Origin: Dicyema japonicum
Lineage: Eukaryota; Dicyemida; Rhombozoa; Dicyemidae
Length of the DNA stretch: 64,000 nt
Direction of reading: 5' to 3'
NCBI GenBank assembly: GCA_011109175.1
Contig: RDEW01000005.1
Span: 966,903 to 1,030,902 of the forward strand
A program made the translations under genes and the position numbers. Of the stretch, positions 32,573-45,004 are shown in pieces. Position 1 is the first letter of the stretch. Each line of letters opens with the position of its first letter. The notes under the pieces are model-generated. The model was not told where the DNA came from, did no database searches, and worked only from the letters and a program-made list of their open reading frames with translations.

Positions 32573-35500
32573 ATGGCTATTAATTCCACAAACGACGAAA
32601 TTATTGCCAAAATAAAAGATGAAAATGCGTACTTTTATCTTTGTCGGTTAGAAGAAGCTCGAACGTATCTAATATACTAATAATTTACAGATGGATTGCT
32701 AAAACTATTAATCATGACATTCCCGAAGTTCTCAATTTGGAAGAATCTTTAAGAGATGGCGTCATAATAGCTAAAATTGGCTTTTCTTTTGAGCCAAATT
32801 CATTTCGTGGCACGAAAATATTTGACCCGATACAGAATTATTTTCATGTTGGTATATTTATTAATTTGTGTTTTAGAAATCAATGGGACTACACTTTCGA
32901 CATACGGACAATATTAATTATTTTTTCAATTTTCTCAAAGAGATTGGCCTTCCTTCGGTTTTCTTAATTAAATATTCATTCCATTTGCATTATTCATTAT
33001 GAATATTTGATTTACATTTTAGGTTTTTTATCCTGAAACGACAGATATTTATGACCGAAAAAATATGCCTAAACTCATTTTTTGCCTACATGCCCTCAAG
33101 TTTGCTTTATTGTCATTCAGTTATTACCTCTATCGAAAGGGAAGGACGAATTTGATCGAGAGCATTCATGGGACCAATCAGTTTACAGGTGTTTTTAGCA
33201 TATCATCCGCAGTGGAGCATATTAATGCCATGAAGAAGCAACTAGAACTGTATAATATTGATCTCCCAAATTTTTCTAAAATCGCTGGGATTTTGGCCGA
33301 TGAAGTTGTCATTTTATTAACTTTAGATATCCGAAGATGACGCTGCCAGTGAGATTGAATATTTACCTTTTAGTGCATGCAATCATTATCGCTATAAACG
33401 AAGAATTGCTCAAAAACAACGATAATGATAATTTAGTCAATTTAATGAAAAATCCCATTAGTTTCCTCAGTTTTATAGATCCTGAAAATATTTCAATGTA
33501 CAGAGAAAATTTATTATTCGATTTGGAATCCAAACGAGGAAAGGTACAAATTTTGAGCCAACCTTATAGAATAAAAATATCGAAGTAACCGACGATGACG
33601 TATATTTGATGTATTTAAATAAAACTGAGATTCAAGAAAAAATCGACTTTGTTAATCGTTTTTAATTTCAATTTAAAATAATAGACGTTGCATTAATGGA
33701 GGAAATAAATCTTTCGATTCAAAACGACGACCACAAGAAATTATTCAAGGCCCTGAATTCAAAAATCTTAAATTTGGACGTTTACGAGGACAACATTGTT
33801 TTTTATATGAATTTCCTGAAAGAAAGTTCCAAAGTTGGTTTATGGCATGAACTTGATAGGATGGAATTATCATGAGCTTGGATGAAGTAAAGAAGGCAAT
33901 CTCACAAGCAAATCAGGTTTCCAGAAAACTCAATGAACGTTAAAATATTTATTTATTTTCAGTGGCTAAAGCTGTTATCGAAATCAACAAAATTTTAGAA
34001 ACTGGAAAAAATTTAAATATTGTATCAAAACTCCTACAAGATAATTTCCATAACGTCAATCTAGAAAATGATTACTGCGAAGCTTTGTGCAAAGCAAAAT
34101 CTGAACGTGAAATTATACATAAACATTTTAGTCTCTAAAAAGTCCTCTGGGAACTGGATTCTTGTCAAAGATTCGAACTCCGTGATTTACTATGATATAA
34201 AAAATAACACTTCGACTGCTATAAAACCGAAAAATTACCTCGAAAATGAAAGCTACCTATCCAGTTCAAATATCCAAGTATTTATAATGGATCATTTAGT
34301 CCATAATAAATAATGTTAACTCCAAACGAGCACGTGATCTGTTCTACCAAGATAATATAAAACACATAATCACCATCCAGAGTGTGATTCGCAGATGTCT
34401 TCAGAGGAAATTAATTCTCCAGCATAAAACCTATTTATTTTCTCTCTTAAAACCAGCCCTTGTTCTTCAAGTTTGCCTTTTATAAATTTTAAAGAGAGTC
34501 ATTCGAAAGACTACGAAGAAAAAATCTTTTGAAGAATATCGAAAGTTACTGTCGATGCCTGTGGAAGACTGTAATTTGGTAAATATTGATTTTCCTATTT
34601 CTAGCTGAACAAAGTAATTCTATCAATGATTACTCGTAATTCTCACCAAAAACTAATGCAAAGTTATCATGCCCAGGTTTATTTTAAATATAATTTAGTT
34701 GGACAAAATTATAAAGATTCAAGCTATTATCCGTGGGACCTCAATAAAGAATAATTATAAATTATTATGTATTGCTCTTTATTACCAGTAGTATCTGGAG
34801 ACCATACTTCCTTAGCGTCAGTACAGGAATTTATTCATTTGCTTGATATTAAAGAAGGCGACTTTAAAGATGAAACAGGTTAGTTTTCGTTTTACCAAAA
34901 GATCTTCAATTTTTGCGAATGGAGTCAATACGTATGATTAAAACCAACCAGGAACTTCAAGTTAAAGTTGAACAAATCGGCAACGAGGCTGGTTTACTTA
35001 TCAAAAATCAAATTTCTATTATGGTGCTGTTTTGCTGTTATTTTAAACCAGGACGAACACCAAAAAAAGGCCAAAATTCACAAGATTACGAAGCAAATGA
35101 AAGATGAAGCCATAGCCAATACCTCCATTGAAAGAGACACCGAAGAGTTGATAAATAAATATTCTAATATTTTTTATCTATTTCAAGTATATAATATTTT
35201 TTTATTTAGACTTGCCCGGAGTATTTCTGGACCATGGTCAATAATTTCCGTGGCACTAAGTATGTTAATAAATTACGTAATAACATCTTGAACTGCTTTA
35301 ATAATGGAACTCACAAACGTGAAGAATATCTTTTAATAAAAACTCTTTCATATATTCTGGAAAGTGAAATTAAGTAATTTTCTATTAATATTAGAAACAT
35401 GGATAATATGTTTATTAAATCTTCGGATATATTGGAGCTAATTGTTTACATTTTGAGGTAATGAGCTTCTATTAAGTCTAAAGAAATATCAAAACTCCGG

Positions 35501-37465
35501 AATACGATCTTAGAAACTTTATTAAAGATCTTTTATCTCCCGTCGTTGATAATCAGATGTTGCAACTTAAGACGGATCCTGTTGTTATCTACAAACAGTG
35601 GGTTTTCAAGAAAGAGGCTGAAGAGGGGGTATCAAGGTTTTTTTCAAAAATTACATATTTAGCAAATTACCTTATAACGTTAAAGCAAATGAAGCTCTTG
35701 ATCATCAAAACGTTAAAGAACTCTTGGAAGAATCTTATCTTAAGTTAATCAATATAACGATAATATATTGGAAAAAATTACCAGCAGTTATGATAAAATA
35801 CCGTAAAAATTGTTAATATTGACTTATAGTTATGGAGTCCGGTATATAAGCATGTTTTACGGGAAAATCTTGAGGAAATACAAATTTTCAAAAGAAGAAG
35901 AGGAATGTGTTATATCTGCAATTTGCAATCTCGTCTATTTCCAATATGTGAATATATCCATTATAGTACCTGAATCTTTTGGAGCATATGTGGGATCTGT
36001 GGATTCCATAATAACTAATGACCAACGTTTCAATTTGGCTGAAGTTGGGCGTCTAATACAAATTCTGGCAACTGGGGGAGATGAAAATGATGTTTGTCCA
36101 TTTCACTCAATTCCACAACTTAAAGATTTTTTTATCCGGTGGAAAGTTCCCTTCAGACAATATCTCAATAATATTTGTGATGTAAAGGACTTGAATCAGC
36201 ATTTTCAATTTGACGATTTTATGGAAAACAAATTGATCTCTCCCCCACAATTATACACTTCAGCATTCAATTTGATACAACTTCACAATGTACTCGTTCT
36301 AGTGATGTGTTAGATGGTTATAGAAATTGCACCAATATTCGATGAAAAGAAAAATTTTACTTTGAGGGACTATCTACAAGAAATTGGAGAAATTACCCCT
36401 GAATTATTTTTGGGGACAAAATGTGGCATGGTCTGATTTAAAAATAGATGAATATGAGACTACAACCAATGATCACCTAAGAAAAATTGAATTTGTAGTA
36501 ACGATGAACAATTACGGAGTAAACACGGTTTATTCTGAAGTTAATTCGTTGCATAAAGTTATTTTTATAAAGTTGGAGTAAGTTGCTATTTTTAGGTGTA
36601 CCCTGATGGTTTGTCATTTATTGCGGTGCCAGAAATGCCGCAATATGGATGAATTACTTAATACTCCTGCGACAGAGGCTGAAGAAAAGTTAAGCAAAAA
36701 ATTTATAGAACAATACGATAAAAAGATGAGCACGATTCAGAGAATTTTATCTGATGAGGAACAAGCTTCATCTCCTGAAGAAATGAAAAAATATATTAAA
36801 GAAAAGACGAAACAATTGATTGAAGAAGGCTACATCGACCCGAATGAAAAATATAATGCCTACATTCTCGAAATTTCCAAAGTTAATTTTAAAATGATAA
36901 TTTAAAAGGAAATCCGTGAAAAAAGGATATTGGTTAACAAAAGAAAAAAAGAAATCGGTCATCTCACAACCGCCCTAAAGGATTTGTCCACAAAACATGA
37001 TTTCTTGAAAGACCAAATTGATTCTTATAATCAGTACATTATTTCTTTGCTCAGCCAAAATATGAAAAAGTAACAAAAATAAAAATTTTAGATCCAAAAA
37101 TAAATCTAATAAACACATAAAAGTTAATTATTCGGGAAAAAAGATGTACGAAAAGGGTATTTTGTTGTCGGTCACTGGAATCACTGAAAAAGAGTATTTT
37201 TAAATAAAATCAAAAATAGTTATAACAAACTTCAGGTAACCATAGAAGAGGGTGATGAACCGGGGAGTTTCTCTATGAACGCATCATTTCTTGGAGTTTC
37301 AATGAAGTCAACAAAGTTCACATTAAAAGTTAATTTAAAAGTTATTTATCTTAGAATCTATTGGAATTACAGAAAGAAGGCTGTGGACATATAAACTTCG
37401 ATCAAGCTAATTGTAATGTGAACTTGCTAATCCACCTGATCAATCGAAAATTTATGACTAATTAA
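32573..37465 (+). CDS. IQGAP: IQGAP scaffold protein (CH, IQGAP repeats, IQ, GRD, RasGAP-C)
   Basis: A large many-exon gene with roughly 30 mostly 20-29 nt introns, for example 32665-32690 (26 nt) and 32848-32876 (29); 32958-33022 (65) is unusually long. Conceptual protein about 1,350-1,400 residues. Order: calponin-homology domain (LEESLRDGVIIAKIG, GLHFRHTDNINYF, FYPETTDIYDRKNMP), IQGAP repeats (MHAIIIAINEELL, ALMEEINLSIQNDD), a WW-like segment (GNWILVKDSNSVIYYD, second Trp absent), three or four IQ motifs (IITIQSVIRR, IIKIQAIIRG), the RasGAP-related domain (DKIPYGVRYIS, ICNLVYFQYVNISIIVPESF) and RasGAP-C (LLNTPATEAEEKLSKKFIEQ, YIDPNEKYNAYI), ending NVNLLIHLINRKFMTN. IQGAPs link Rac1/Cdc42, calmodulin and actin at the cell cortex. 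TTTTCAG lies just before the ATG. Confidence 0.94.
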
Positions 37466-37595
37466 GATTATGACTTTAATTTAATAACAGATAAATATAA
37501 ATTTGGAATTAATTTAATTATTTTATTTGCTAGTTAATTATTATTTATTGTGGACAACCTAAAACCGCGAGGAGTTTGTTTTGTTTGTTATCGAA

Positions 37596-37727
37596 ATGAT
37601 TCCAGGCAATCTTAGTAGATTGGAACTTAAGTTCTCTGACTTTATGGAACTGGTGGACACAATGATAAGTGAAGATATTGAGTCTACACTAAAGCCAACA
37701 CAGCAATCAGATGATGCAACTGAATGA
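37596..37727 (+). CDS. CDC26: CDC26-like anaphase-promoting complex subunit
   Basis: A complete single-exon frame of 43 residues with the N-terminal SRLELKFSDFMEL, which lines up with the TRLELKLDDIEEF region of CDC26. In known complexes this N-terminal arm inserts into the TPR groove of APC6/CDC16 and stabilises it; the rest of CDC26 is disordered and variable, here acidic and polar (DTMISEDIES, DDATE). Human CDC26 is about twice as long, so this would be a minimal form. The gene begins 131 nt after the IQGAP stop on the same strand. The match is short, and the start has P-G-N in place of the usual basic R-R-K-P, so a chance resemblance is possible. Confidence 0.5.
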   Translation: MIPGNLSRLELKFSDFMELVDTMISEDIESTLKPTQQSDDATE

Positions 37728-37729
37728 TT

Positions 37730-37995
37730 TTGGTCTTTACTTTTATCATTATTTTGTTGATTTTTTGAATTATTTTTAATAAGTTTCAACAACCTTATTA
37801 CCGATGGAAGAAATCATCATAGTAATTGCTACCATTTTCTATTGTGTTCACTTCAACTGACCAAGATTTCAGTCAAATCCTTACTATTGATTTTTGCAGA
37901 GCAGGTTTCTCTAAAAGAATTGTTCTTTGTGCGCCAAGTTGCACATTTTCGGTTGTTTTTTATCACAATATGATAAACTCAGTCATTCAACCACG
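37730..37995. other. Intergenic, nothing recognised
   Basis: No supported feature. Confidence 0.35.
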
Positions 37996-37999
37996 TGGT

Positions 38000-38190
38000 T
38001 AATTGATCTCCAAATATCACGTCCATCCATATCCGCTATTTTTGGAACCTCTTCAGTGGACTAGAGAAGAGCGAGATTCTTTTTTATGGCAGACAGTTAC
38101 TGAGCTTCTCCTTGGACGGATATTTTTCAAGAATTTTTTGATATCATGGCTTGAGATTTGTCCTCGGCTTAGAAGAGGTCGATAGCCATA
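38000..38190 (-). mobile_element. SINE2 copy, decayed
   Basis: TCACGTCCATCCATATCCG and TTTGGAACCTCTTCAGTGGA are the reverse complement of the SINE2 body end; CAGACAGTTACTGAGCTTCT matches the GGAGACGCCCAGT block of other copies loosely. Similar to the copy at 55625-55870. Confidence 0.55.
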
Positions 38191-38329
38191 TCCAGGCGCT
38201 GTGAAAAATCTCTCCGTTCGCAGTCGCGTTTTCTATTTGTTGAAGATTCACTTACCTAATCTCCAAACCGCTCAAAAGGTTTCGAAAACAACTTGGAAAT
38301 GATCTTCAAAAACCAGGTATTTTTTCAAT

Positions 38330-41300
38330 TTTTTTCAATTCTAAAAATGTCGCGCGACTTACCTACTCGGTGGCATTGCTCACTTGAAGTGTTGGAGAAG
38401 AGTCGCCAACTCTCTATCTCGCAATCACGAGGCCTGAATGGTGTTGTATCCAGCTTTTTACACACAGAGAAGTCATGAAAATCCTGGACCAGATCTCATC
38501 ATAATGATAGTTAACATTAATGGAATCCAAACGAAAATTACAAAACTACAACGCTTTCTCTTCACACATTCAGTGGATATAGCTCTTCTTCAAGAGACGA
38601 AACTGAACGACCAACTCCCACTTTTAAGGAGGGATACTCAGTTTTCAGACGAGACAGAAGCAATGACATAGGAGGCCTTATTACACTGATCAGGAATTAT
38701 ATCCAGGTCAGCAATATTATGGATAACATTTCAGACTTCTTTTTTCAGGACAATACAATGGAACAACTAACTCTGAAAATTCGCCTACCCTCTCTCCGAT
38801 TGACAATCGTTAATATATATTACCCCTCCATCATCATACCCCTGTGGATACGTGCTGAACTCAAGCGACTCACCAGGTGAAAAACACTCTAATCGGCTGT
38901 GACTTAAATGCAGAGTTCTTTATGGTATTCTAACCAACAATTGAAGATAATAATTGGGTAATTGCGTTATGTGTGTCAAAATTCTGACAAAGAGTAAAGT
39001 TGAGAACGCATCAACAACCAAAAAAGGAAAACTAGCTAATGAAGGTAAACCGACAGTGAAGTCTATATCAAAGAAGGGGATTGAAATACCCACCAATGAA
39101 CTATATGACATTGTTGAGTCAGGACAAGCTGTTGAGTCTAACTTGACTTATGATTCTCTTGTAGTTAATCTGGAAATTAAAAAAACATGGCTTTGGGACG
39201 GATTAAACGCTTTAACATGCTATCAACGTCAGCAACTGCCAGTAAGGTACGAATTAAATTAAGGAAATCAGGCATATGTACGCTTGAATTTTCTTCAAAA
39301 GAGGATATGGACGCTTGTGTCGATGATTTTGGTTTGAAAGCGCCAATTTGGTATTGATGGACATGTTTTTACCACTTCCTTCCTATATCCTTCCACTTTT
39401 GTTATGAAGGGACTCCCTTCTTGGGTCTCAGATGATGACTTAAATCTTTATTTTATTTTATAGGTCCATAAGCCTCATACCAACGATCTCAAGAGTTATA
39501 GAAAGAATTGTATTTAACAGACTCTGAAAATATAGAACGTAATGATATATAGAACGAAAAAATCGCTCTTGTGGAGATTGTTTGTACGCGTACATTGTGA
39601 AGGCTTTGGAATCTAAAGGATGTTTGACCGCAGTCTGCTTTGATATATTCAATGCTTTCGACAGTGTGTGGCATCTTGGTCTTCTTATTTGTCTTGTGAA
39701 ATGTGGTGTTGAAAAGGAACTTTATTTTTGGATACAAAGTTTGCTCTCGGATAGACGGTCAATTGTTAATTTTTAGACTATGAATCTCGTGAAATTTGGT
39801 TGAGAAGAGGTGTACCTCAGGGTTCAGTGCTCAGTCCTCTATTATTTAACATTGTAATGAGTGAATTGCCTTCCTCAGAAAACCCACGTGCCGAAAAAGA
39901 GAGACTCTATCCTCAATAAATTTGAAAAAAACGCAAATTTTGCTCTAAAGCTTTCTTTCGGGATAAATCCTCGTATACCAATTCCCCTATGCTTGGAAGG
40001 AAAATGTGCAAGGTTGGCAGAACTATCGAAAATTTTATTCGAGGTCTCAAAATCGCACTAAAGTATCTGGCACTTATCTTCACAGACCCTGTGTTTACGG
40101 ATTTTTTGGGGAGTAGTAGAAGTCGATCGGCATGCCCTACCGTTTCATATTACTTCCCCCATCACTTAATTTACAGTGCTTTTTCTTTATAACTTACTTA
40201 CAAATTTATCACTGGGAGCTCTCATGTCTGACAGTTTTGACAACTTGATCATTCTCAATATTCCAAGTAAACACAAAAGGACCCCGTCGGGATGACTCCC
40301 TCACTTCACTTGACTTTTCTTTTGCCGGTCCTTTTCTTGAGGCTGTCATTTATTGGGATCTATATATCATTTACACACCGACCATAACCCAATCATTATG
40401 AGAATACCACAAACAAAAGTTAATGCATACGCCAAGAACCATTTCAACTTCTCACGTGCGGTGTGGCCCACATTTACGTACTTTATCGAACAACACCTTC
40501 ACAGTTTCTGGATAGAGGATTTCAACTCGATCAACTCCGCCTTCAGATACCTCAATGAGATTATAATCGATCGCAAAAAATCATTCCGATGGGCCACCCT
40601 CAACCTCCTTCGCAGCCTATTGATTCTGAAACACGTGCTTTCATCGATACGAGGAATAAAATATGTCGAAAGACATTCAATGGACGTCACTGAAAGGATA
40701 TCAAATCTAAATAAAAAAATCAAACTGAACATCAAAAAACACAACAAAGAACGATGGGAGGACATGCTGAAAGAGGCTACGAATATTACCTTTCCATTTT
40801 ATTATGGAAATCGATAAGTAGACATGAAGAGCTCTCCACTATTAATTGCACACAGAGAGCCAGGTCAAATCCCAATGATGATATCTTTGTTCTCGAACTG
40901 AAGCACCTGGGTCTTTCAGAGACGGTGGCAGTAACATAAATTTCAAATCTCCCGATAAACAAGAACAAGATTCAGTTAATATCAAGAAATCACTGATACA
41001 CGCCAAGAAAAACAAACCACCTAACTGCCCACCTTTCTATCGACCTGTATCCATCATCTGTGGGGTTGGAAAACTGGTCCTTCTCAAGATCCGTCCTTTC
41101 GTCACACTTCCATATTTTCTACACGGATTCTGCGGAGGCCACTCAATACCAACCCACTTAACAAAATTTGTCAAATTCACTTTCGATGACCTGAATACTC
41201 CCAATCCACACGAGAAAACCGTACTGGTCTCAGTGGATATAGAGAAGGCTTTCGGTTAAGTATCCCTGGAGATCCTTACTGCAAAAATTTTAATGACGTC

Positions 41301-42135
41301 AATCCACTCTAAATTCAAGTTATGGTTTGCTAACTTCATCAACGGCTACATCGGTCAAGTGGTGGGAAACAACCATCTCTTGATTGAAATATCGAAGAGT
41401 TAAAGAGGAGACACGGTCCGTGCAAGAGACATTAAACCTGGTGGGTCTTTGGTTCTTGAAGAACCGCCTAATACTATCAACAGGAAAGTCACACGTAACG
41501 ACGTATACCTCATTACGAAAAGGGATACGGACTCGATCCCCATAAAAAAGATTATTTTAATCCTGGGAGTCAGCCTGGGTCCCCTCCTTTCATTCAAACA
41601 TCAAGTGGACTTGGTAACCTTAAGGATCTAAAAGATAATTGGAATTCTCAAGTCTTACACATTCCCCAGTATTTTCCTTTTCATCGTTGGACCTCTATAC
41701 AAAAAATTGTTCTACCTAATATCGAATCGCTTATGCTAATGGATTGTCTCGACATCACTATCGGGACAGACCAAACTGGAAGTGTTACAAAAGTAATGTC
41801 TCAGAATATTATTGAGATCGTCGAAAAAGACACCCTCATCGGTACTACGAAGAACACTAAACGTCACCACAAATCATGGAATATTTTAAGGAACGCCACC
41901 GAGACTTCTTCAAAATGTCAAAGTCTCCTGACCATCCTTCTGACTGGAAGTAAAACTATATCTGTATGCTTGTCCGAGATACGAGAAGAAACCTTCCCTT
42001 TTTATGGAGATTAATCCAGAATTCCAAAACTAACCGAAGGACAAAACCTTGTATAGACACTGAGATTACTTAACTTAGACGATAACTTTTTTCCTCTTTC
42101 TGTGGTTTCGGGTTAATAAATTATTTTTTTATTAT
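38330..42135 (+). mobile_element. LINE family A copy split by a nested LINE
   Basis: Starts with a leader (MSRDLPTRWHCSLE), then HENPGPDLIIMIVNINGIQTK and IALLQETKLN (endonuclease start, 38340-38890). After the insert, endonuclease sequence resumes at about 40200 (LIILNIPSK, TDHNPIIMRIPQ), followed by linker, RT parts FYRPVSIICGVGKLVL, LHGFCGGHS, SVDIEKAF (about 41035-41255) and a 3' tail with CTCTTTCTGTGGTTTCGGGT and AATAAATTA. Many stops and frameshifts; dead. Confidence 0.75.
38890..40200 (+). mobile_element. Family B-type LINE fragment nested in LINE A
   Basis: Contains an ORF1-like part (38954-39350: basic lysine-rich start, then RIKLRKSGICTLEFSSKED, later TFVMKGLPSWVSDDDLNLYF) and an RT part (39470-39900: RSISLIPTISRVIERIVFN, CFDIFNAFDSVWHLGLL, RGVPQGSVLSPLLFNIV). 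Unlike family A, the VWH after AFDS and the PQGSVLSP box resemble family B. It interrupts the endonuclease of the surrounding family A copy. Confidence 0.65.
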
Positions 42136-42149
42136 GGTCTTTCCACTCA

Positions 42150-42345
42150 AGCAGGAGACACTAGTGATATGGGATGCCACATCCTTTGGTTCTCTACCTT
42201 TCATTAGCATCAAAGTGTTACAAAAATTAATGTCTCAGAATTTCCATCAGGAGCGCAATAAAGGCACCCCGCAGAAAAGGCGGAAAAGTCTTGGTGATAC
42301 TAAAAAACACTTTCAATGGTATACGATGTGTTGTAATTTAAGTGT
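42150..42345 (+). mobile_element. Possible LINE family C endonuclease fragment
   Basis: Reading KQETLVIWDATSFGS resembles the (R)SLVxDxTCVD core of family C endonuclease copies. Only this motif supports it. Confidence 0.3.
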
Positions 42346-42349
42346 ATTG

Positions 42350-43160
42350 CTTCACACTTTGCCTCGCAATATATATTCTGACCCCGGATTGGGGTAGACT
42401 CCATGAGTGAGGCCCCTAAGAAAGTTGTGACAGGTAGACAGGCGTTTCTTTAGTAACCATTCGTTAAAACGGTCCAGATTTTGTTGCAATCTCGAAGTAG
42501 CAATCTGGATGTCCCGATCACGTGAAGCAATGACAATGTCGTCGGCATAAGTAAGAAGAATATCATTTCCGACTTCCGGTGTGGGGAGATCCGCCATGAA
42601 TAGGTTGAATAGTAATGAAGACAAAGGGGATCCTCAGGGAACACAATTCGGAAGATCTTGAGTTTTCCAATGCAGACGCGTCCCCTCCAACCGCTAAGGA
42701 AGGAGCAAAGTACAGTCTTCATGTGTCCCAGCTTGTACAAAAAAGCATAACGTATAAAGTTAGTCAAGAAAGATAAATGGGTCGAATTAGACTTCTCTTC
42801 TTTAAAACCATGTTAAAATGACAAGTCCGGAAAAAAATCTTTGATTTTTGCCAGAACCAGTCTTTCCAGGATTTTTGACAACGGACACAATAACGCGACC
42901 AGTCTGTATGAAGTAGGACCCTTTTTCATTTTTCCAGGTTTCAAAATTGGTGAGCAACATTCAACTTCTTATTGTCGTGTGGGATATTTTTACGTAATAT
43001 TTTATGAGGCTAGTCAAATCCTTTTGGCTGTGATCCTCCTCAGATGATCTTTCATCCTTTTTGAAGCGGCTCGAATAGTCTTCAAACTTCTGCCGGTTAA
43101 AAATGAAAGCACGTGCTTCCATCTCGATTTCTGTGCTTTGAACTTTATTTCATTATTGAT
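42350..43160 (-). mobile_element. LINE family A reverse transcriptase fragment
   Basis: Minus strand: FLSGWRGRVCIGKLK, SSLLFNLFMADLP, LLTYADDIVIASRDRDI and LDRFNEWLLKKRLS (42410-42760). The copy ends abruptly at about 42400, where the reading changes to GVYPNPGSEYI, possibly the NPGP region of another copy joined to it. Confidence 0.7.
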
Positions 43161-43164
43161 TTCT

Positions 43165-43495
43165 TTGGTCTAAGGCAAATGATGTCTTTGGTTGGAATTA
43201 CTTGGGAAAATATTAGTGAAAATTTAATAATTAATTGTTGTACAAAAAATAGAAGAAAACAGATCAGAGATGACTGAAAATCCTGTGGATGATATTTGCT
43301 TTATTATTAGGAAACATGACTAGTTAATTACTGAGTCTAGCGGATATGATCGAGTGGCTGTTACCTAAGATACAAAAATTTATAAAAAAATATTGATTCA
43401 ATAGAATATTTATAAAAAATTAACTGGCTACTTTAGGCATAATTATCAACAATAATTTGGTTTTTTTGCTAATAAAAAACATAAAATTTTTTATA
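43165..43495. other. AT-rich intergenic, nothing recognised
   Basis: No supported feature. Confidence 0.35.
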
Positions 43496-43499
43496 TACC

Positions 43500-44250
43500 C
43501 TCAGTTTATGGGAACTTTTTTTAATGGATTCCTCAAATTGGCTATGTGTATACTGTATGACTATGTACACAGCCTGGTCCACGGGAAATATTTCATTTCT
43601 TCGTCCTCTGAAGCCCAACATGAGATTATTGGGCCCAATTCTATTCAATCTCGGTCGTGGGGTGTTGTTCTACGCTGTGAATGTGTGGTGCTTGGACAAT
43701 AGCAATATGGGCGGTCAACCAAACAATGTCTTGGATAATCTAAAAAGATTAATACTACAACTGAAGAGCATCGGCCTAACACTGAGATCTTAAATCTTGG
43801 ATTTTTGCAACTTGGAAGGAACCGATGGACAAAGGTTCGACTTCTTTCATAGAAAAAAACTTCGGTATCTATTGGGACTAAAGTGGCTAATGCTTGTAAG
43901 GAGTGAACTTTGTACAAAAGATTCTCCCCTGGACTTATGAGCCCCCTGATCATGAAGACATGTTGGAAACTGTTTAGTCACATTCTAAGAATGGAGCGAG
44001 ACACAGCAGCAAACATCATCATGGAAGAATTCTTCGTAACACTGGGGAAAAGTTCAGATGCCGTCCGAGTACAAACGCTTCCCGAAGTCCTTAATGATGA
44101 ACAGAGACCAGTGAACAGAACGATAAGGTACGGTGTCTGGCATCGAACAGGAGAGGTGGGAGAGGCTAGTATTGAAGATCACGAAGACGCGGAAAGAATA
44201 ATTATGGTTTATACGAATCTATACTGTTTTTCAAATAATGGGATTCGATA
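43500..44250 (+). mobile_element. LINE family D fragment, C-terminal part
   Basis: Readings FFHRKKLRYLLGLKWLML, CWKLFSHILRMERDTAANI and MEEFFVTLGK line up with NSFHRNHLRALLS and RWRLFRYILR of the 20.6 kb copy. The upstream part (NNVLDNLKRLILQLKSIGLT) fits the region after the ADD box. Broken by frameshifts. Confidence 0.6.
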
Positions 44251-44269
44251 ATTTCCTCAGAGCAACCAA

Positions 44270-45000
44270 AGACAGCATTCGCACGTCTGAAAATGCTGGA
44301 CGGCATACATCCTCTTTCCTTGAGAAATGTCAATTCAAAAACAGAACTATGTACTTCCCGGTGCGTCTTGTTTCTTAAAAATGTAACACTTCGAATTATC
44401 CGTTCATGCATCGAACATCAAACTCGAAGACCGAGGCAGGGACCAATAATACATCCCACATACCTTTTTGTCAGAACCCAAATCAACTGTGGTCAAAATC
44501 ATCAGCGACAAACAATAATAAGTATTCGTCAATTCAACCTGAAACTAACAAACTTCTTGTAACCAAAAACCTTAAAATACTGGGTGTGATATTTGACACT
44601 TCTTTACTTTGTCAGAACATTTCTCAAAAAATTTATCAGAACAACGATGAAATATGCTGTTCATGCCTAGGGTCTCTGGTTATCAATAAAGAACCTCAAA
44701 AAATACTAGACTCAAAACTCTGCCTTAAAAACGATTACCTGCTATCTAAAAACCGCATCAACCCACTTTTACTGGGGATCAAAGGTTCTCCCAATTTGGG
44801 GCCATATCATAATGTTCAGTCTACAATTCCTAGATAAATTAAATATCCAACGGTCCGGTTCACTGTCTTGGCTTTCTACAACATTTTCATTGACAAAGTT
44901 TGGATTCTTCAAACCATCCAGAAATCCACTACTAAATTCCATCAAAAGTTTTGGTATTCAAGTTTATAGACCATTCCAGAAATCCACTACTAATTCCATA
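44270..45000 (+). mobile_element. LINE family A C-terminal fragment
   Basis: LLVTKNLKILGVIFDTSLLCQ corresponds to the LGVTFDPLMTFSQ block that follows the RT palm. LLLGIKGSPNLGPY follows. No palm motifs are present. Confidence 0.55.
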
Positions 45001-45004
45001 AAAG

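Noticed and set aside
32573-37465. IQGAP pseudogene because of many stops and frame changes
   Set aside because: Every break that I checked is explained by a 20-29 nt (once 65 nt) GT...AG intron, and domain order and end are complete.
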